From Aaosphaeria pasadenensis (lineage: Eukaryota > Ascomycota > Dothideomycetes > Pleosporales), in assembly GCA_022813625.1 (NCBI GenBank), contig JAKLMB010000023.1, forward strand, positions 372,001-436,000: a stretch of 64,000 nucleotides of DNA, given 5' to 3'. Below the pieces are notes generated by a model. It searched no databases. It worked only from the letters and a program-made list of their open reading frames with translations, and was not told the origin of the DNA. Each line of letters begins with the position of its first letter. The first letter of the stretch is position 1. Position numbers and translations under genes: made by a program. Positions 21,420 through 33,765 of the stretch are shown piece after piece.

Positions 21420-22721
21420 ATGGGTTCAGCGTCGTCAGTCCCAGCGGACTATGAGGAGCCGGCGCGCGGTATCACTGCCTTTTTGATAGTGCTTACCACT
21501 GTGGGAATTTTCGCAAGACTGATTGCCAGGCGCATTCAACGGGCAGAACGAAGTGTAGATGACTATCTGGCTGCTCTCGCCTATGTAAGGAGAAGCACAA
21601 TGTTGACATCTCATCTGAACAATGCTAATGTCCCTTAGCTGGCTAATTTGGGTCTTCTAATTACTCTTCTACTGGGTAAGTCTATCACAAACTAGACCAT
21701 TTACCCATGATGAAGTGATGCTAATATCGAGTCAGTTGCGGATGTTGGAGGCGTTTCGTTGACCAGGATGGCGAAGATGTCGAAAGAGGACCAACGCTAC
21801 TTGAAAGATGTAAACTCAACCAAACATCATGCGCATCGAAATTACTAACTCGGGCACAGTCGGTAACCGCTTTGGCATTTTTGTACACATTCGCTATAAT
21901 ACTTGTCAAGCTTTCCGTCCTGTTCATGTATCGCCGCATATTCACCATGAACGAGAAATGGTTCCGAATAGGCTGGTGGGCGAACTTCATACTTCTATTT
22001 CCATGCTACACCGTTACGGCATTCACCCTTACCGCATGGCAAGTCGCAAATAGCCAAAAGTTTGGAGCCAACAACGTCAGCAAGTATGCGTCCTACGTCA
22101 TGGGCTCCGTGAATGCACTCTCCGACGCACTCATTCTACTTCTTCCAGTCGCTATGGTGTGGAAGCTGATGCTTCCGATAAGGGAGAAGCTTGCAATCAC
22201 AGGACTGTTTGGGCTTGGTATGATGTAAGTACATATTGGATTTTGGCCGAAGTCGCCACGCGTCTGGTCCTTGACTAACCGTTGCTGGCAGAGCGACTGC
22301 GATATCAATCATGCGAGTGGTCCGATTCGACACCAAGAGAGAGGAGCACTGGAACCCCGCATACAGCTTCTACAACGACATGTTAACTTCAGCATCTGAA
22401 ACGTCAGCCGGCCTGCTGTGCAGTTGCCTCACCATCATCAAGCCACTGCTGCGAAGGACGAGAGACATCGCAGTCTCCAGTGTCACAGGACTCACGAATC
22501 TGCTCTCCTCAGGTTCAGGCTCACACGGCCGATCGACAGCCAGTGGATCGAATTCGGTTCGAAGCGACAACGTCAGTTTGCATTCAAGAAAGCATCATGA
22601 GGGGGGCATCACGAAGATCCATCAGTACAATATCGATTCCGACTCTTTGCCGCCTGGAAGTAGCCAAAGGGATCTTGAGATGAATCACATCCATCCATGG
22701 GAAACGAGGGAATCAAAATAA
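21420..22721 (+). CDS. Fungal rhodopsin-domain (PTH11/SAT4-like) integral membrane protein
   Basis: Five exons: 21420-21584, 21639-21675, 21736-21809, 21860-22224 and 22292-22721; 356 aa. Seven hydrophobic segments can be followed, for example ITAFLIVLTTVGIFARLIAR, LANLGLLITLLLGVADVGG, LAFLYTFAIILVKLSVLF, LSDALILLLPVAMVWKL and SAGLLCSCLTIIKPLLRR. The ASETSAGLLCSCL motif and the MRVVRFD region are typical of this family. The last about 100 residues are a Ser/His-rich cytoplasmic tail without membrane segments. No CFEM domain. Members are often called PTH11-like G-protein-coupled receptors, but most have no assigned ligand. Its place inside the cluster suggests signalling or membrane handling of the product, which is inference. 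Confidence 0.85.
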
Positions 22722-23485
22722 AGATTTATTTGGTGTTCAAAATTAGCTGCTATGTATAAGGCGCATTTGGGAGACCTTTGGAATGATTTTAGGGTCAAGT
22801 TTCTAAAAGATATAGGAATATCTCACAAATAGTGCATATGAAGATTTTCCTGCATCGCATATCCGAAAACATGCTTGGTGATTACGGGCGGATAGGTAAA
22901 ACGGCTTTGGTCCACGTAAAATCGAATATGAAGGTTTTAGAACCACATCGCATCTTCCTGTTCCAATCTGGCAAGTTGGAATTGACGATGAAAGTTCCTA
23001 CGTATAGTGTGTGATTTTGCTCCCCAAGCTCAAGCCTATTTGGCTAGAGTCTTTTCTGTACAGAAACAAATAATATTCAAGCTCGTGGAGTATTGTGATA
23101 CTTTGATGTTGATACATGTGAAAGTCGCTTGGTGGCCTTATGACTTCACTATTGGCGACACTCGAATGTATTTCGGCGGCCGAAGGGTCGATCCCAGGCG
23201 ATTTATTCGCCATGTTTGTGTCTTAGCAGGGGCAGAGATTCAACATTACGCAAGGGTATATATTCAAGGTCCCGATTATGTGGAATCACCGCAATGACAC
23301 TGCAGTAGTGGGGCGAGGTTGAAGCTATGACGCCGATCTCTTTGTCACTCAACGTCGTACCTACTGAAGCCTGAAGGGCTGCAGTTGCCTTTTAGGATGC
23401 TACCTATTTAGTTAAACTGGCCTTTACTTCATAAATCACCTCTCTCCTCACAGCAACATACACACACATACGAGATCTCTACAAC
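22722..23485. other. Intergenic region, no gene seen
   Basis: AT-rich sequence with no supported gene between the membrane protein and the aldo-keto reductase. Confidence 0.55.
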
Positions 23486-24517
23486 ATGGCTCCTCCGCAA
23501 TTTACCTATGGCGCCGGAAACCTGTCTTACGATTGGACGCCAGATACCATCAATGATCTGGCTGAAGCATTGAAGGAAGCGGGAATTAATCGCGTCGACA
23601 GCGCGGCTATCTATCCGTTCACCGACCCCGGCGGCTCTGATCGCTTACTGGGAATCGGCAAGTTTCCTGAGAAAGGCTTCACTGTTGATACGAAAGCCAT
23701 GGTCTTTGGCGATGGGAGTGGCACGATGACGGAGGCTGCCATTGAAAAGTCTCTTTCTGGCAGTCTTGAAGGATTGAAGATTCCAAAGGTAAGACCCGTA
23801 TCTCATATTCTCGTAGTTGCAGCAAGTTGACAAGTATAGGTCAATGTGTTCTATTGCCATTCACCCGACAAGCAAACACCCATCGCCGAACAAGCCGCTG
23901 CTATGGATGCAGAGTACCGCAAAGGCCGCTTTTCCCACCTAGGAATATGCAACATACCAACTGAAATGCTTGAAGAGTGGATTCAGGTGGCAGAGCAAAA
24001 GGGATACGTCAAGCCCTCTATCTACCAAGGCCAATACAATTTGCTGTCTCGGACCTACGAAACCACGCTTTTCCCACTCTTAGAAAAACACGGCATCAGC
24101 TTTGCCGCCTTCAGTCCGCTTGCGTCAGGTTTCCTAACTGGCAAACTCACATTCTCCAAAGGATTGGAGGACTTGCAAGGTACGAAATTCGAAGTGTCGG
24201 ACACCAATTTTACTGGAATGCGATACAGAAGTTTCTACGACAAGCCGGCAATGCATGAAGCGATACGTCGAGTAGCACCTACATGTGAAGCGCACGGGAT
24301 AAGTCTCGGAGACGCATCGATTCGATGGCTGTTGTACCACTCTTATCTCAAGGATGAACGAGGGGACAACATTATCATCGGGGCGAAGAACTTGCAGCAA
24401 ATAGGCCAATATGTTGCTGCTAAGAACGCTGGTCCTCTACCCGATGAAGTCGTGAAAGCCTTGGACGGTATCTGGGAAGACGTGAAAGAAGAGGCAAAAG
24501 CGATTGTCCAGTATTGA
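23486..24517 (+). CDS. Aldo-keto reductase, aflatoxin-aldehyde-reductase-like (AKR7 type)
   Basis: Two exons, 23486-23788 and 23840-24517, joined in phase 0 over a 51 nt intron; 326 aa, the normal size. The AKR catalytic tetrad is visible: Asp in VDSAAIY, Tyr in AAIYPF, Lys in DTKAMV and His in FYCHSPD. NADPH-binding residues fall in QGQYNLLSR, FSPLASGFLTGK and IIGAKNLQQI near the C-terminus. These soluble TIM-barrel enzymes reduce aldehydes and ketones with NADPH. In this setting it could reduce a carbonyl made by the P450s or FAD oxidase, or detoxify a reactive aldehyde intermediate. Confidence 0.93.
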
Positions 24518-26431
24518 AGATCGATACAGTTGATTTGACGGAACCGAACAAGAGAAGCAATCATGGCGCCGGTATCCATGGTATTCGTGAAGTTCAAAAC
24601 CTACAACAACTTCATCAGAGAGCAGAAATCGCAGATCCGCCTGCATCTATCTCTTCAGTAACACGGGAAAAGCCAGCCCACTGTTTTGACGAGGGCAGAC
24701 TGACCACAACGGGGAAAATCGAGACATGCTGAACTGGCGAGTAATTAAGCTACCATATAGGTAGTTAGAAGCTGCTCCAATGTATTATGAACCTGCTCCT
24801 CAATCTACGATGCCTAGGGATGTGATGTAGTGGAGATTGAATGACTTTGGAGAGCAAAGCATGCAATTACACACCATTGCAATGAAGCTAAGACGCACGA
24901 TCCTTTCTCTCGACGGCCGAAGTATTGTCACTATGTATCGGTTCGAGGGGACAAAATCTGTGGAGGTATGTGGTTGTCCTAGGTTGCAAGGTGAGTTTGA
25001 TCGTACTCGCAAGAGCCTTGAAGCATCAGTAACCAGTTATTGAGGTGAGGTGTAATGCCAATCTTCTATCGATCTACGTCACCAGCAATTACCAATCCTC
25101 TATGAGAAGAGGGAAGGATTGCGCTCTACACTACCAAGCTGTACTACTGCATGAGTCTAAGACAATATCCAGAATCAAAGTTGGTTACCAGTCTCAAATC
25201 ATCACCGATCACTCATTCCGTGCCTTCGTCATCGTTACAGAGTACCTTGTACACACACATATCGATCAATCGAGACGGAAATGAGATTAATCAATTATTG
25301 GATGGGACGGCCGAGACTGGCTTGCGTAGGACGATTGCGTCAGTGCCTGAGGATCGTTGGTCGTGGGTGCGTCTCAAACTTCCAGGCAGCAGCTTTTGAA
25401 GGAAATGCAAATGAATTTATTATGGTTCGAGGTTCGTGGAGATGCCGTCACTCTATTATTGGTTTGTTTGGTCTGAGAGTGCTCTGCTCGTATCTCTACA
25501 GTAGTACTCAGCCACACACACTGTACTTTGATTGCGACTAACCCGTGTACAGACTAGTCACACGTGTTACATCAGCCCTACCGTAATAGGCTTTGCTTGC
25601 GAAAATCGACTACCTACGACGACTCAACGAATCCGACTGGCTGCTAATTGTCCTCCTCTCCCTTCTCATTCTCCCTCGTCTCGCCTGAGCTGAGAGAAAC
25701 CAACAAGGAAAAAACCCCTCTCGTCACTCGTGTGGCCGTTGCGTCTTTTGCCTGTCTTAACCACCCGCCCAGAGACGGCCGGACGTTCCGCTTCCTGTGG
25801 CTCACGACCATGTATCTGTTTTCGCTCTCTTTGTACCGCCATTCTTCCTCTCATTCGTCTACAGGGCTGTGTATTGTTGCTGACTACACCTCGTACTCCT
25901 GAGCGACCCTCGCACGCTCCTCCGGTCCACTCAAAACCTTGAGAGTCATCCTACCCTTTTCGCCGTGGCGCACTCGAGCGACCCTCCCAGCTTGTTGGCA
26001 AGGACGCGTCCATCCAGTTCACCACCCCTCCAGTCCTTGGGGTTTCAATCGTTCTGCTCCTTCTCGTTTCTAGGGTGATCTCGCTTCTAGAAAGTAAGAG
26101 AAGAACGGGTCGTGTCCCCTTCAATTTGTGTCCAGTGGTCAAGTAGGCCTAATGATATTCGTGTGCTCGAGAGGCGGAGCGCCTGTCCTTTGATATTGAT
26201 CTCACTACTACCACACATCCGTCTCTACTTCTGGTCGAACACTTCATTCGGCAATTCACCCTATATAGCAAACTTCGCTCACGCCCCCTTCCTGGATACC
26301 TCGTCAGGCTACTAAGAAACGAGCGACGACCTTGTATCAATTCCAATTTCCCTTTGTGGCGCGCCTGACTAATCCAGTTCTCTGGTGCGGATTCAATCCC
26401 CGGGAACCATTGTGCTTCAATACTCTTCAAA
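24518..26431. other. Long leader region of the Zn2Cys6 gene
   Basis: 1.9 kb without a supported gene. From about 25600 it is pyrimidine-rich (many CTC/TCT runs) up to the ATG at 26432, which fits a long 5' UTR and promoter. Confidence 0.5.
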
Positions 26432-28960
26432 ATGGTTTACACCGGGAAGCCCAGCCGGGGCTGCCAGATGTGCAAGAGCCGCAGGATAAAGGTGAGTTTA
26501 ATCTTCCACCCTGTCCCTCTAGTTCATGTGTTGCATGCAAGCTACTTGCGTAATTTCTTGGACATTTCCATCTTGAGTTGGCGTTTGGTGGCGACTGGAA
26601 CCGCTCCTTCGCCTCATGTACCATATCACCGTCGCATGGCCTCTCAGGGACGAGGCTTGTTTGCATTGATAACTAATCAGAAAATCCTAGTGTGACGAGA
26701 AACGTCCAACCTGTGGGCAATGCCAAAAGTCTGGCCGTACCTGCCCCGGGTACCCCGACGAATTTGATCTTGTCTTTCGAGATGAGAACAAAGCCATGGA
26801 AAGGAAGGCGAGGAAGGCTTCAGGGAGCTCGACCGCGAAGACTAACACTGACTCTCAACAAACCTCTCCCATAAAGTGAGTCTGGTTTTCCTAAATTCTA
26901 CTTGTCTGCGTTGATCTTCAGTCGCTGGGTTTCTATGATATTGTGCACCTTTCAGGGGAGAATGATGGCGGAACCAACATACGTCGTGTGCCTAATTACA
27001 GGTATTACCATACAGAGGATATGGATTGCCCGTTGTTTCTTTCTCTGTTGTACCGAGAGTGCGCATGCGAGGCTCCGAAATTGGAATCCGATGTATATCG
27101 CAAGATATACCATATAGATCAACGGCTATAAGCGAGTGTACGGCCCGTCTCCGCTGCAGCGGATACCTTGGATCCGGACATGACTTTCATTATTTACCGG
27201 TAGTTTGATTGTCGTTCGACTGCTGCCATTGGCTTGTTTTGGCTATTGTGCGATTTTTTTGCATGTGACAGCGTTTTTTGGGATTCACCACATACTGACT
27301 TGGACTAGTCTCTCTCCGAGCTCCACCTTCGAGATATCACCTGGCACCAGCCCGTTTAGGTTCATAGAAGCGTCGCCTTCAGAGTCGACAGACTTCCAAC
27401 TCATAACCATGCCATCACACATCATGCCTCCAGATGCAGCATCATTTGATGCATTCATGTGGAGTCTAGAACACGATGTACCTCCCGTTATATCACTACC
27501 CCCGGATTTTGAAGCTGTACCATTCTTCTTTAAGAACTTTGTGTCTTTGCCCCAGCAAGCAGATACAATGAGGGGGTACCTCGAACTTCTTGTACCTCTA
27601 TATAACAAAGCTCGGCCTTCGTCGGCTCTACACTTAGCGACCAATGCTGTTGCACTCGCCGCATGCTGTAACTACCCCGGCAAGGAAGAATTGAGGAAAG
27701 AAGCTATAAGCACATATGGAAAAGCATTGAGGAAACTTAATTCTGATCTGAAAGATCCCGTTGCTTCAAAATCTGACGAATCCATCCTTGCGACGCTCTT
27801 GTTCAGCTTATACGAAGTAAGTACAATGCTCTCTTGAGCGCGACATCTATCTCGTCATAGGCAGAGATGTCTTCCGTATGCTCGCGCGCGTGCTTACAAC
27901 AGACAGACTATCATGTCGACAGACGATACCATTACTGCATGGGGAAATCATGTGGATGGCGCTGTGGCACTGACAAAGATGAGAGGACCTGAGCAGCTTA
28001 AAGACCCGATGTCACACGACGTCTTTCGAGCTGTCCGAACGATGATGGTCTGTAACATTTCTCTATAATCAGTTACATTTGCTGACTCCAATGGTAGATC
28101 ACAAGCTGTGTGCAACGCTCGAAACCAATAGAAACCTTCCCCGGCGAGACAGGCTGGGTAACCAACGACATCAATGACGAAAATGCCGCCAACCGGTTAA
28201 CACTAATATGCATGGATTTGCCTAACATCCGCGCGCGGGCAAATGCTCTCACCGGTACGTTATACGACGCAGCACAAGAGCTTGAGGCTCGCGACATCCT
28301 TGAATACGCGCAAATGGTCGATACCAACCTACAACAATGGTACGACACGATCCCCACCGAGTGGCAATACCGCACTGCGGGCATGGAATACAACAATCCA
28401 GATGACGTCTCCGAGATGGAAGCCTGGCCAGGACCCATTCACGTCTACCACGACGTTTCCTTGGCGAGCATTGTCAACGACTACCGCGTCTGCAGGATCT
28501 TCTGCCAGCGTGTCGTTATGGCCTGCGTCACATGGCTCAGCTTCGGAGGCAACTACCTCTCCGCCACGCAGGCGTACAACAGCGCAACCTTCATTATCCA
28601 GAAGATGGTGGATGAAATCTCGGCGTGCGTCAAGTTCCACATGTCCTACGACATGCAACCCGTAGCACAGGAGTTGCAACTGGAACCAAACGGTATGTTC
28701 TCCTTCCCCTGTGCTTGTTACCCTTCCTCCTGGCTATCACGTACTAACAATTTGTCCCCACAGCGGCCGAAGCATTCGGAGGCTACTCCCTCGTCTGGCC
28801 CCTCTACGTCGCCGCAAACGCCGAGACCGTACCCCAGCGCCAGCGCGATTGGCTCTCCGGCCGCCTCTACACCATCGGAACGAAGTTCGGCCTCAATGCC
28901 GCACAGGTTCTCGTCCTCGCCAGGAGACACGTCCTCACATGCGGTCCGATGTTTCCCTAA
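26432..28960 (+). CDS. Zn2Cys6 transcription factor, likely cluster regulator
   Basis: Exons in the best model: 26432-26491, 26691-26875, 27309-27816, 27907-28047, 28098-28692 and 28764-28960; 561 aa. The binuclear zinc cluster is complete across the first junction: CQMCKSRRIK then CDEKRPTCGQC and TCPGYP. The linker is basic (ERKARKA), then a Ser/Pro-rich region and the fungal regulator middle domain (SALHLATNAVALAACC, TIMSTDDTITAWGNHVDGA). Introns 1 and 2 are 199 and 433 nt, much longer than others here. Skipping 26876-27308 is the only join I found that keeps phase and avoids stops, but a small internal exon cannot be excluded. It is the only regulator inside the diterpenoid region, so it is the natural candidate for controlling it. 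Confidence 0.85.
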
Positions 28961-29724
28961 CCGAGCGAGCGAACGAGACAAACACACAGAACTACCTTAC
29001 CTCGCTCACATTTTGCGATCACTCGTATCGGCCTAACAATTCATTATTCAGTTCGAATGCTGGATCTAATACAAAGGACCATGATGATTCCATGTCGCAC
29101 ATCCCGCAGAGGAAGCGGGGAATTAATAACCAGGAGGACAACGACGACGACACGGAAAGACGCATCCTAACAATCTCTTGAGATATCCCATTAATAATCT
29201 ACTTCTTGTACATGATTACACAGTTAAGTACCAGGTGGGGGGGAGCCATCCCTGTAAGACTACATATATGGCGGAAGCCGTCTTCTTCTGCTTCTCTTTT
29301 TACCAATTGGCGAATATCTTTTTCGTGAGTAATAGGGATTGAAATGCGAACGATGTTGGACCTTTCTTCAGAACAAGAGCGGCGTGTAGAAGACATTACG
29401 ATAGCGTAATCGCCAATGCTATTCGTTTAGTGACGAAGATTCGTTCGTCGTTTTTGCTTCGTCTATATGCACCAACGGGACTCGACAATGTGCAACGAAA
29501 CAAAACTAACACAGGCTAAGATTGAGACGAAGTACAAGCATACTGCCAATATACGACAATGAAGTATGAATCCCTCAATCCACAGGCTAACAAACATACA
29601 AAGCCGCAGAACCCAGAGAAGCCCAGACGCAATCACCGAAACCCCACGAGCACAAATCCCCAAACAACGCAATTCCAAGCATTCATCAGCCATACAGCCC
29701 ACCTCACCGGCCTACAAAAGAACA
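28961..29724. other. Convergent intergenic region, no gene seen
   Basis: Lies between the 3' ends of the regulator and the third P450. No supported gene. Confidence 0.55.
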
Positions 29725-31713
29725 CTAGTCATATTTACTCTCGACCGCCTCCACTTTCGTAGCCGGCGACAGCCTAACCATCAGATCCGGCTTCTCCCAC
29801 AGCGTAAACACTTTCTGTCCGTCCAGCCAGCCCTTGCCGTCCTTATCCCCGCCGTTGTCGACGAGCTCGAGGTCGAAGTTGAACAGCATCTGCGCGAGTA
29901 TGAGGCGCATTTCCGCGTATGCTAGACTGTTTCCGCCATCTAAATCAGTACTCCTATCTTCTGAAAGAACTAGGGGAATATACACAAAAGGAATAGGGCG
30001 GGAAGAGGAAAAGGAGAGGGGGAGAATGTAAAACGTACTTCTTGCCCAGACAGTTCCGCGGGCCGAAAGAGAAGGGACTGTATGCCGCGCGATTGTCGTT
30101 CGCATACTCCGAGGATGGGTCTTTAGAGGCGAGCCAGCGTTCCGGGGCGTAGACTTCTGGGTTTTTAAAGTTGCGCGGGGAGAGGTTGGACGCGTGCTGG
30201 GAGACGTAGACGGAAGTCTGTTGATATTTCGTCAGTTTGTGATCCTAACATCCAGGACAAGTGAGGGCGAGGGGGGCAGGATAAACTGAAGAAGATGGGA
30301 AGGAGGAAAACATACACCACCAGGAACGTAAACCCCCGAAATCGTATCCCCACCCGCGGGCACGACACGCGGAAACCCCGTCGGCACAGGCGGATACATC
30401 CTCAACCCCTCATGCAAACACGCATTCAAGAACTCCAACCTCGCAACCCTATCCATCGTAATCTCCTCCGCTGCCCCAAACGCGCCCCTCACCTCCTTCA
30501 CAACCCTCGCATGCACGCTCGCGTCCCGCAGAACCAAATACGTCGTCCCGCTCAGCGCGGTGGCGCTCGTCTCGCTGCCGGCTACGAGCATGATGATGGC
30601 GTTGGAGTCGATTTCGTCGCGGGTGAGCGCCTTTTCCGGCGCGGACTGGTTGTGCAGGATCGCGGTCATGAAGTCTGGGCGTGTAGGGCCCAGTGCGATG
30701 CGGTCGGTTACCTTTTGGCGGCTGAGGTCGAAGAAGTCCTTGCGCATGCGGAGGACCTTGTTGGCGTGGTTGGGGTTGGTGAGGGAGAGGAGTTGGTCGT
30801 AGTAGTAGAAGATGGGGAAGTGGGTTCGCGCGGCGATGAAGGCGATGGCTTTGACGGTCGCGAAGACGAGGTTCACCCAAGGGTGGTAGCTGTATGTCAC
30901 AGTCAGTTTCCAATCCTCTCTTTCTCCTCCTGCCACAATGGAGAGTCGTCAAGACGCGAGCAGGAAAATCCGACCCAACTTACCCCCTATCCCGCAAACA
31001 GTACAACGGCTCCCCGAACATCAGGTCCGCGATAACATCAAACGTCGTATAATTATACCACCGCATGACATTCACCTCGCTCCTCCCCTCCTCCACACAC
31101 TCCCTCAGCCTCTCAATCAACAACCCCACATACCCCTGGATAATCCCCTCCTGCTCCTTCAACGCCTTCTCGCTAAACGCATGCGACAAGTTCCTCCGCA
31201 TCCGCCCGTGCGTCTCCTCGTCCGACGCAATGATCGACCACGTCTTGTTGAGCGGCAGCGGGAACCACCTCCGGTCCTTGAGGTACGCCGCGGACGTGAG
31301 GTTCTTCTTGCCGTTCTTGCTGCCGACATGGAACCCGTAGATGTCTTGCCAGGCCGTCTCGCCGGATATGAAGGAGACTTCGTTGGGGTTCACGCGCACG
31401 GCGTCGCCGTACCGGGCGTGAGCGGCAAGGAGCCAGGGTGCGACGGTGCCGCGCCGCATGCGGAGGTTGTAGGGGATCCCGGAGGCGCGCGACCAGAAGG
31501 GGCCTGGGATGTGGTGGAGGGGGTGGAAGTAGAGGTTGTAGATGCCGTGGGAGATGGTGTAGATTATGCTCTGGTACAGTGGGTCAGTGGAGGGGGGATT
31601 GAGGGGGTGGAGGGGTGACGCACGACGGTGAGGAATATGGAGGCGGAGAGTGCTACGCCGGCGAGACTGAAGATGTGGAAGTCATCAGGTAGGAGATTTG
31701 TTGATGCAGCCAT
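29725..31713 (-). CDS. Cytochrome P450 (isotrichodermin C-15 hydroxylase-like family), third in the region
   Basis: Five exons: 31713-31624, 31570-30984, 30889-30316, 30217-30039 and 29926-29725; 543 aa. The introns in its second half are longer (94-112 nt) than in the other two P450s. N-terminal anchor, hinge NLYFHPLHHIPGP, C-helix region HGRMRRNLSHAFS, I-helix VAGSETSATALSG, ExxR in HEGLRMYPP, PERW, and heme loop FGPRNCLGKN with ligand Cys at about 473. Same family as the P450 at 15940-17595. This locus is clearly more GC-rich than the P450s at 13.6-17.6 kb, so it may be an older resident rather than part of the same cluster. Substrate unknown. Confidence 0.9.
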
Positions 31714-33765
31714 GGTGTTGAAGTGAAGATATCTCGTAGAAGTCGAACAGGTGTAGTAGCGTTGGGGTGAATGATATGATTCAAGTGGCGAAGTTCCACC
31801 TTTTCAATGTATTCACGAACAAGGTTCGCAGGATAATACCATGTCTTCCCCTCACAAACCGGCCCTTTTCTTGTACTTATATCCCAACTCGTGCCGCAAT
31901 ATCAGTGCCGCAATCTCACACGTACCATCATGTCAGCGCCAGCACTTCGTCCCAAAATGTCTCCAGAGGCTGTGTTATTATTTCCTGTCTCATACCCGTT
32001 GCATTTGAGCATTTTAGGAAGTTGTTTATGAATCGAGATCTGGTTTGACCAATGTGCAGGGAGTAATTGATTCACCATAAAACGACGCTAAGATACGATG
32101 TTGTGGTGAGATGAAGTCAAGTTATCGATGGTGCTGACGATAGCTATCTTAGGTCGCGCGTTGTTGCTCGCTTGTGATGATTGGGATTGGGAGATGCTTG
32201 AGGTGGACAACGTTATCACAAGCTGGAGATATTTTCCGAAAGGTTCCTGTGTCTGTTGCCAGACATGTCTCCGATGCGCATACGTTTGGATAATCTAGAT
32301 CCGGAGCCTCCGTCTCCTTTTCCAGGCTCAATTACATCATGTTTGTTTAGACGATGGTTCAAGTAGTTAGACGAAGGAACAGATCTCGAACCTACATCAG
32401 GCACGGGCATTTGCTTTCGAGTAGTACTAGAAAAGAAGTAGCAGCAAGATAGTAATACTCTTCCTTCGCCATTCCAACCCCCTCCGTCTCTTCCATCATA
32501 CAAGCAATGATTCCAGTATATGCGTTTCTCGTACCGTTACCCTATTTAGGCAATGTCTCACCGAGTACCACGGCACCGTCGACACGTCAACAAGGTCGAT
32601 TAGGCGCCTATACTCTACTCAAATGTTTATATTATATCTATACGTCTACGATATTCCGTAGTTGCGTCATTTATCCCCATCTACTTGCTCGTGACTCGTC
32701 ACGAAGAATATGTGCTCAACACCCACGGTCACGTGCGCAGTGAAGCGCAGTGAAGACCAGTGAAGACCGCCAAAATTAAGTGAAGAATCTTGGCTTCAAT
32801 CGACACTAATTCCCAACACTTACCCAATCGGGCAGGTTGGACAAAGGTTCACAGTGAAGCCGATGTCCGCCGACTGAGGCATTGTTATTCCCGTCCAGAG
32901 GAAAATCAGATCGTTTTGGCGATAATAATAGAACAGTTCATCCGCAGATGGAATGGGGTATTAAGTCCTGATGCGGCAATATCAATGGGGGGAATGATGT
33001 AAAGAGCTGACAGCGGTCGCTAGGTGGATGAGGGTCAGCGCTTGAAATCATGGTTCCGCGCGATGTCGGATTAGTGGCGAGCTGGGCTGAAAATGTTTCC
33101 TGGAGCTACAAGTATGAGGATTCGAGTCGGAGAGTTGTGAGATGGGAAAGGTAGAGTGCTACTCGTAGATCGCTGCGAGCTCATCCGAAGAGTTGTTTTC
33201 TTGATGATTCAATGTTCATATAGGCTGTTTGTCGTCGTCATTGGGCTAGGTTCTGACGCAGATGAACCAATGTTGACGACTGCAATTATGACAACACAGA
33301 TATGAGCATTGTAGAAGCGAAGTGATGGGAATTGAGTGGTTATTTCCTGTTTACTCCGGAGATAAATCAAAATTGAAACGCTATCCGCAAGCTCATTAAT
33401 CGTGGTTTTCAGATACGGCCAGTTTCCCCCATATCAGCACTATGGTCGAGCACACCGCGAGTAGTTGTAGGTACTCGACAATCGTACTCAATACCAGTCC
33501 CTCGCCCCGGAGCCTTTCATGACCGTATCTTGACTTTTTCGGGACCGCCGACCGAAATATGTGGATTTCCATGGCCTTATCCAATCTTTTCGCTTTTGTG
33601 GGTTTCATCGAGTAAAGGGCTCACAATGCTCCCCGATCCGAGCAGATCGAATGGAAGATAATTGTTATATACGCTGGGCCGATCGGCATGTGCCTGTCAC
33701 ATACATAGCCCCTGCGACCCATACATCACAAATCGTATATATCCAACCATCCCAACACCTCGAAT
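31714..33765. other. Intergenic region, no gene seen
   Basis: Two kilobases with no supported gene. Contains three spaced copies of CAGTGAAG at 32737-32768. Confidence 0.55.
32737..32768 (+). repeat. Short CAGTGAAG direct repeats
   Basis: Three copies of CAGTGAAG separated by 2-3 nt, just after a CACGTG element. No gene relationship is evident. Confidence 0.6.

Noticed and set aside
26943..27131. Open frame inside the 433-nt region of the Zn2Cys6 gene
   Set aside because: Cannot be spliced to the preceding exon in phase without a stop; treated as intron, though a small exon is not fully excluded.
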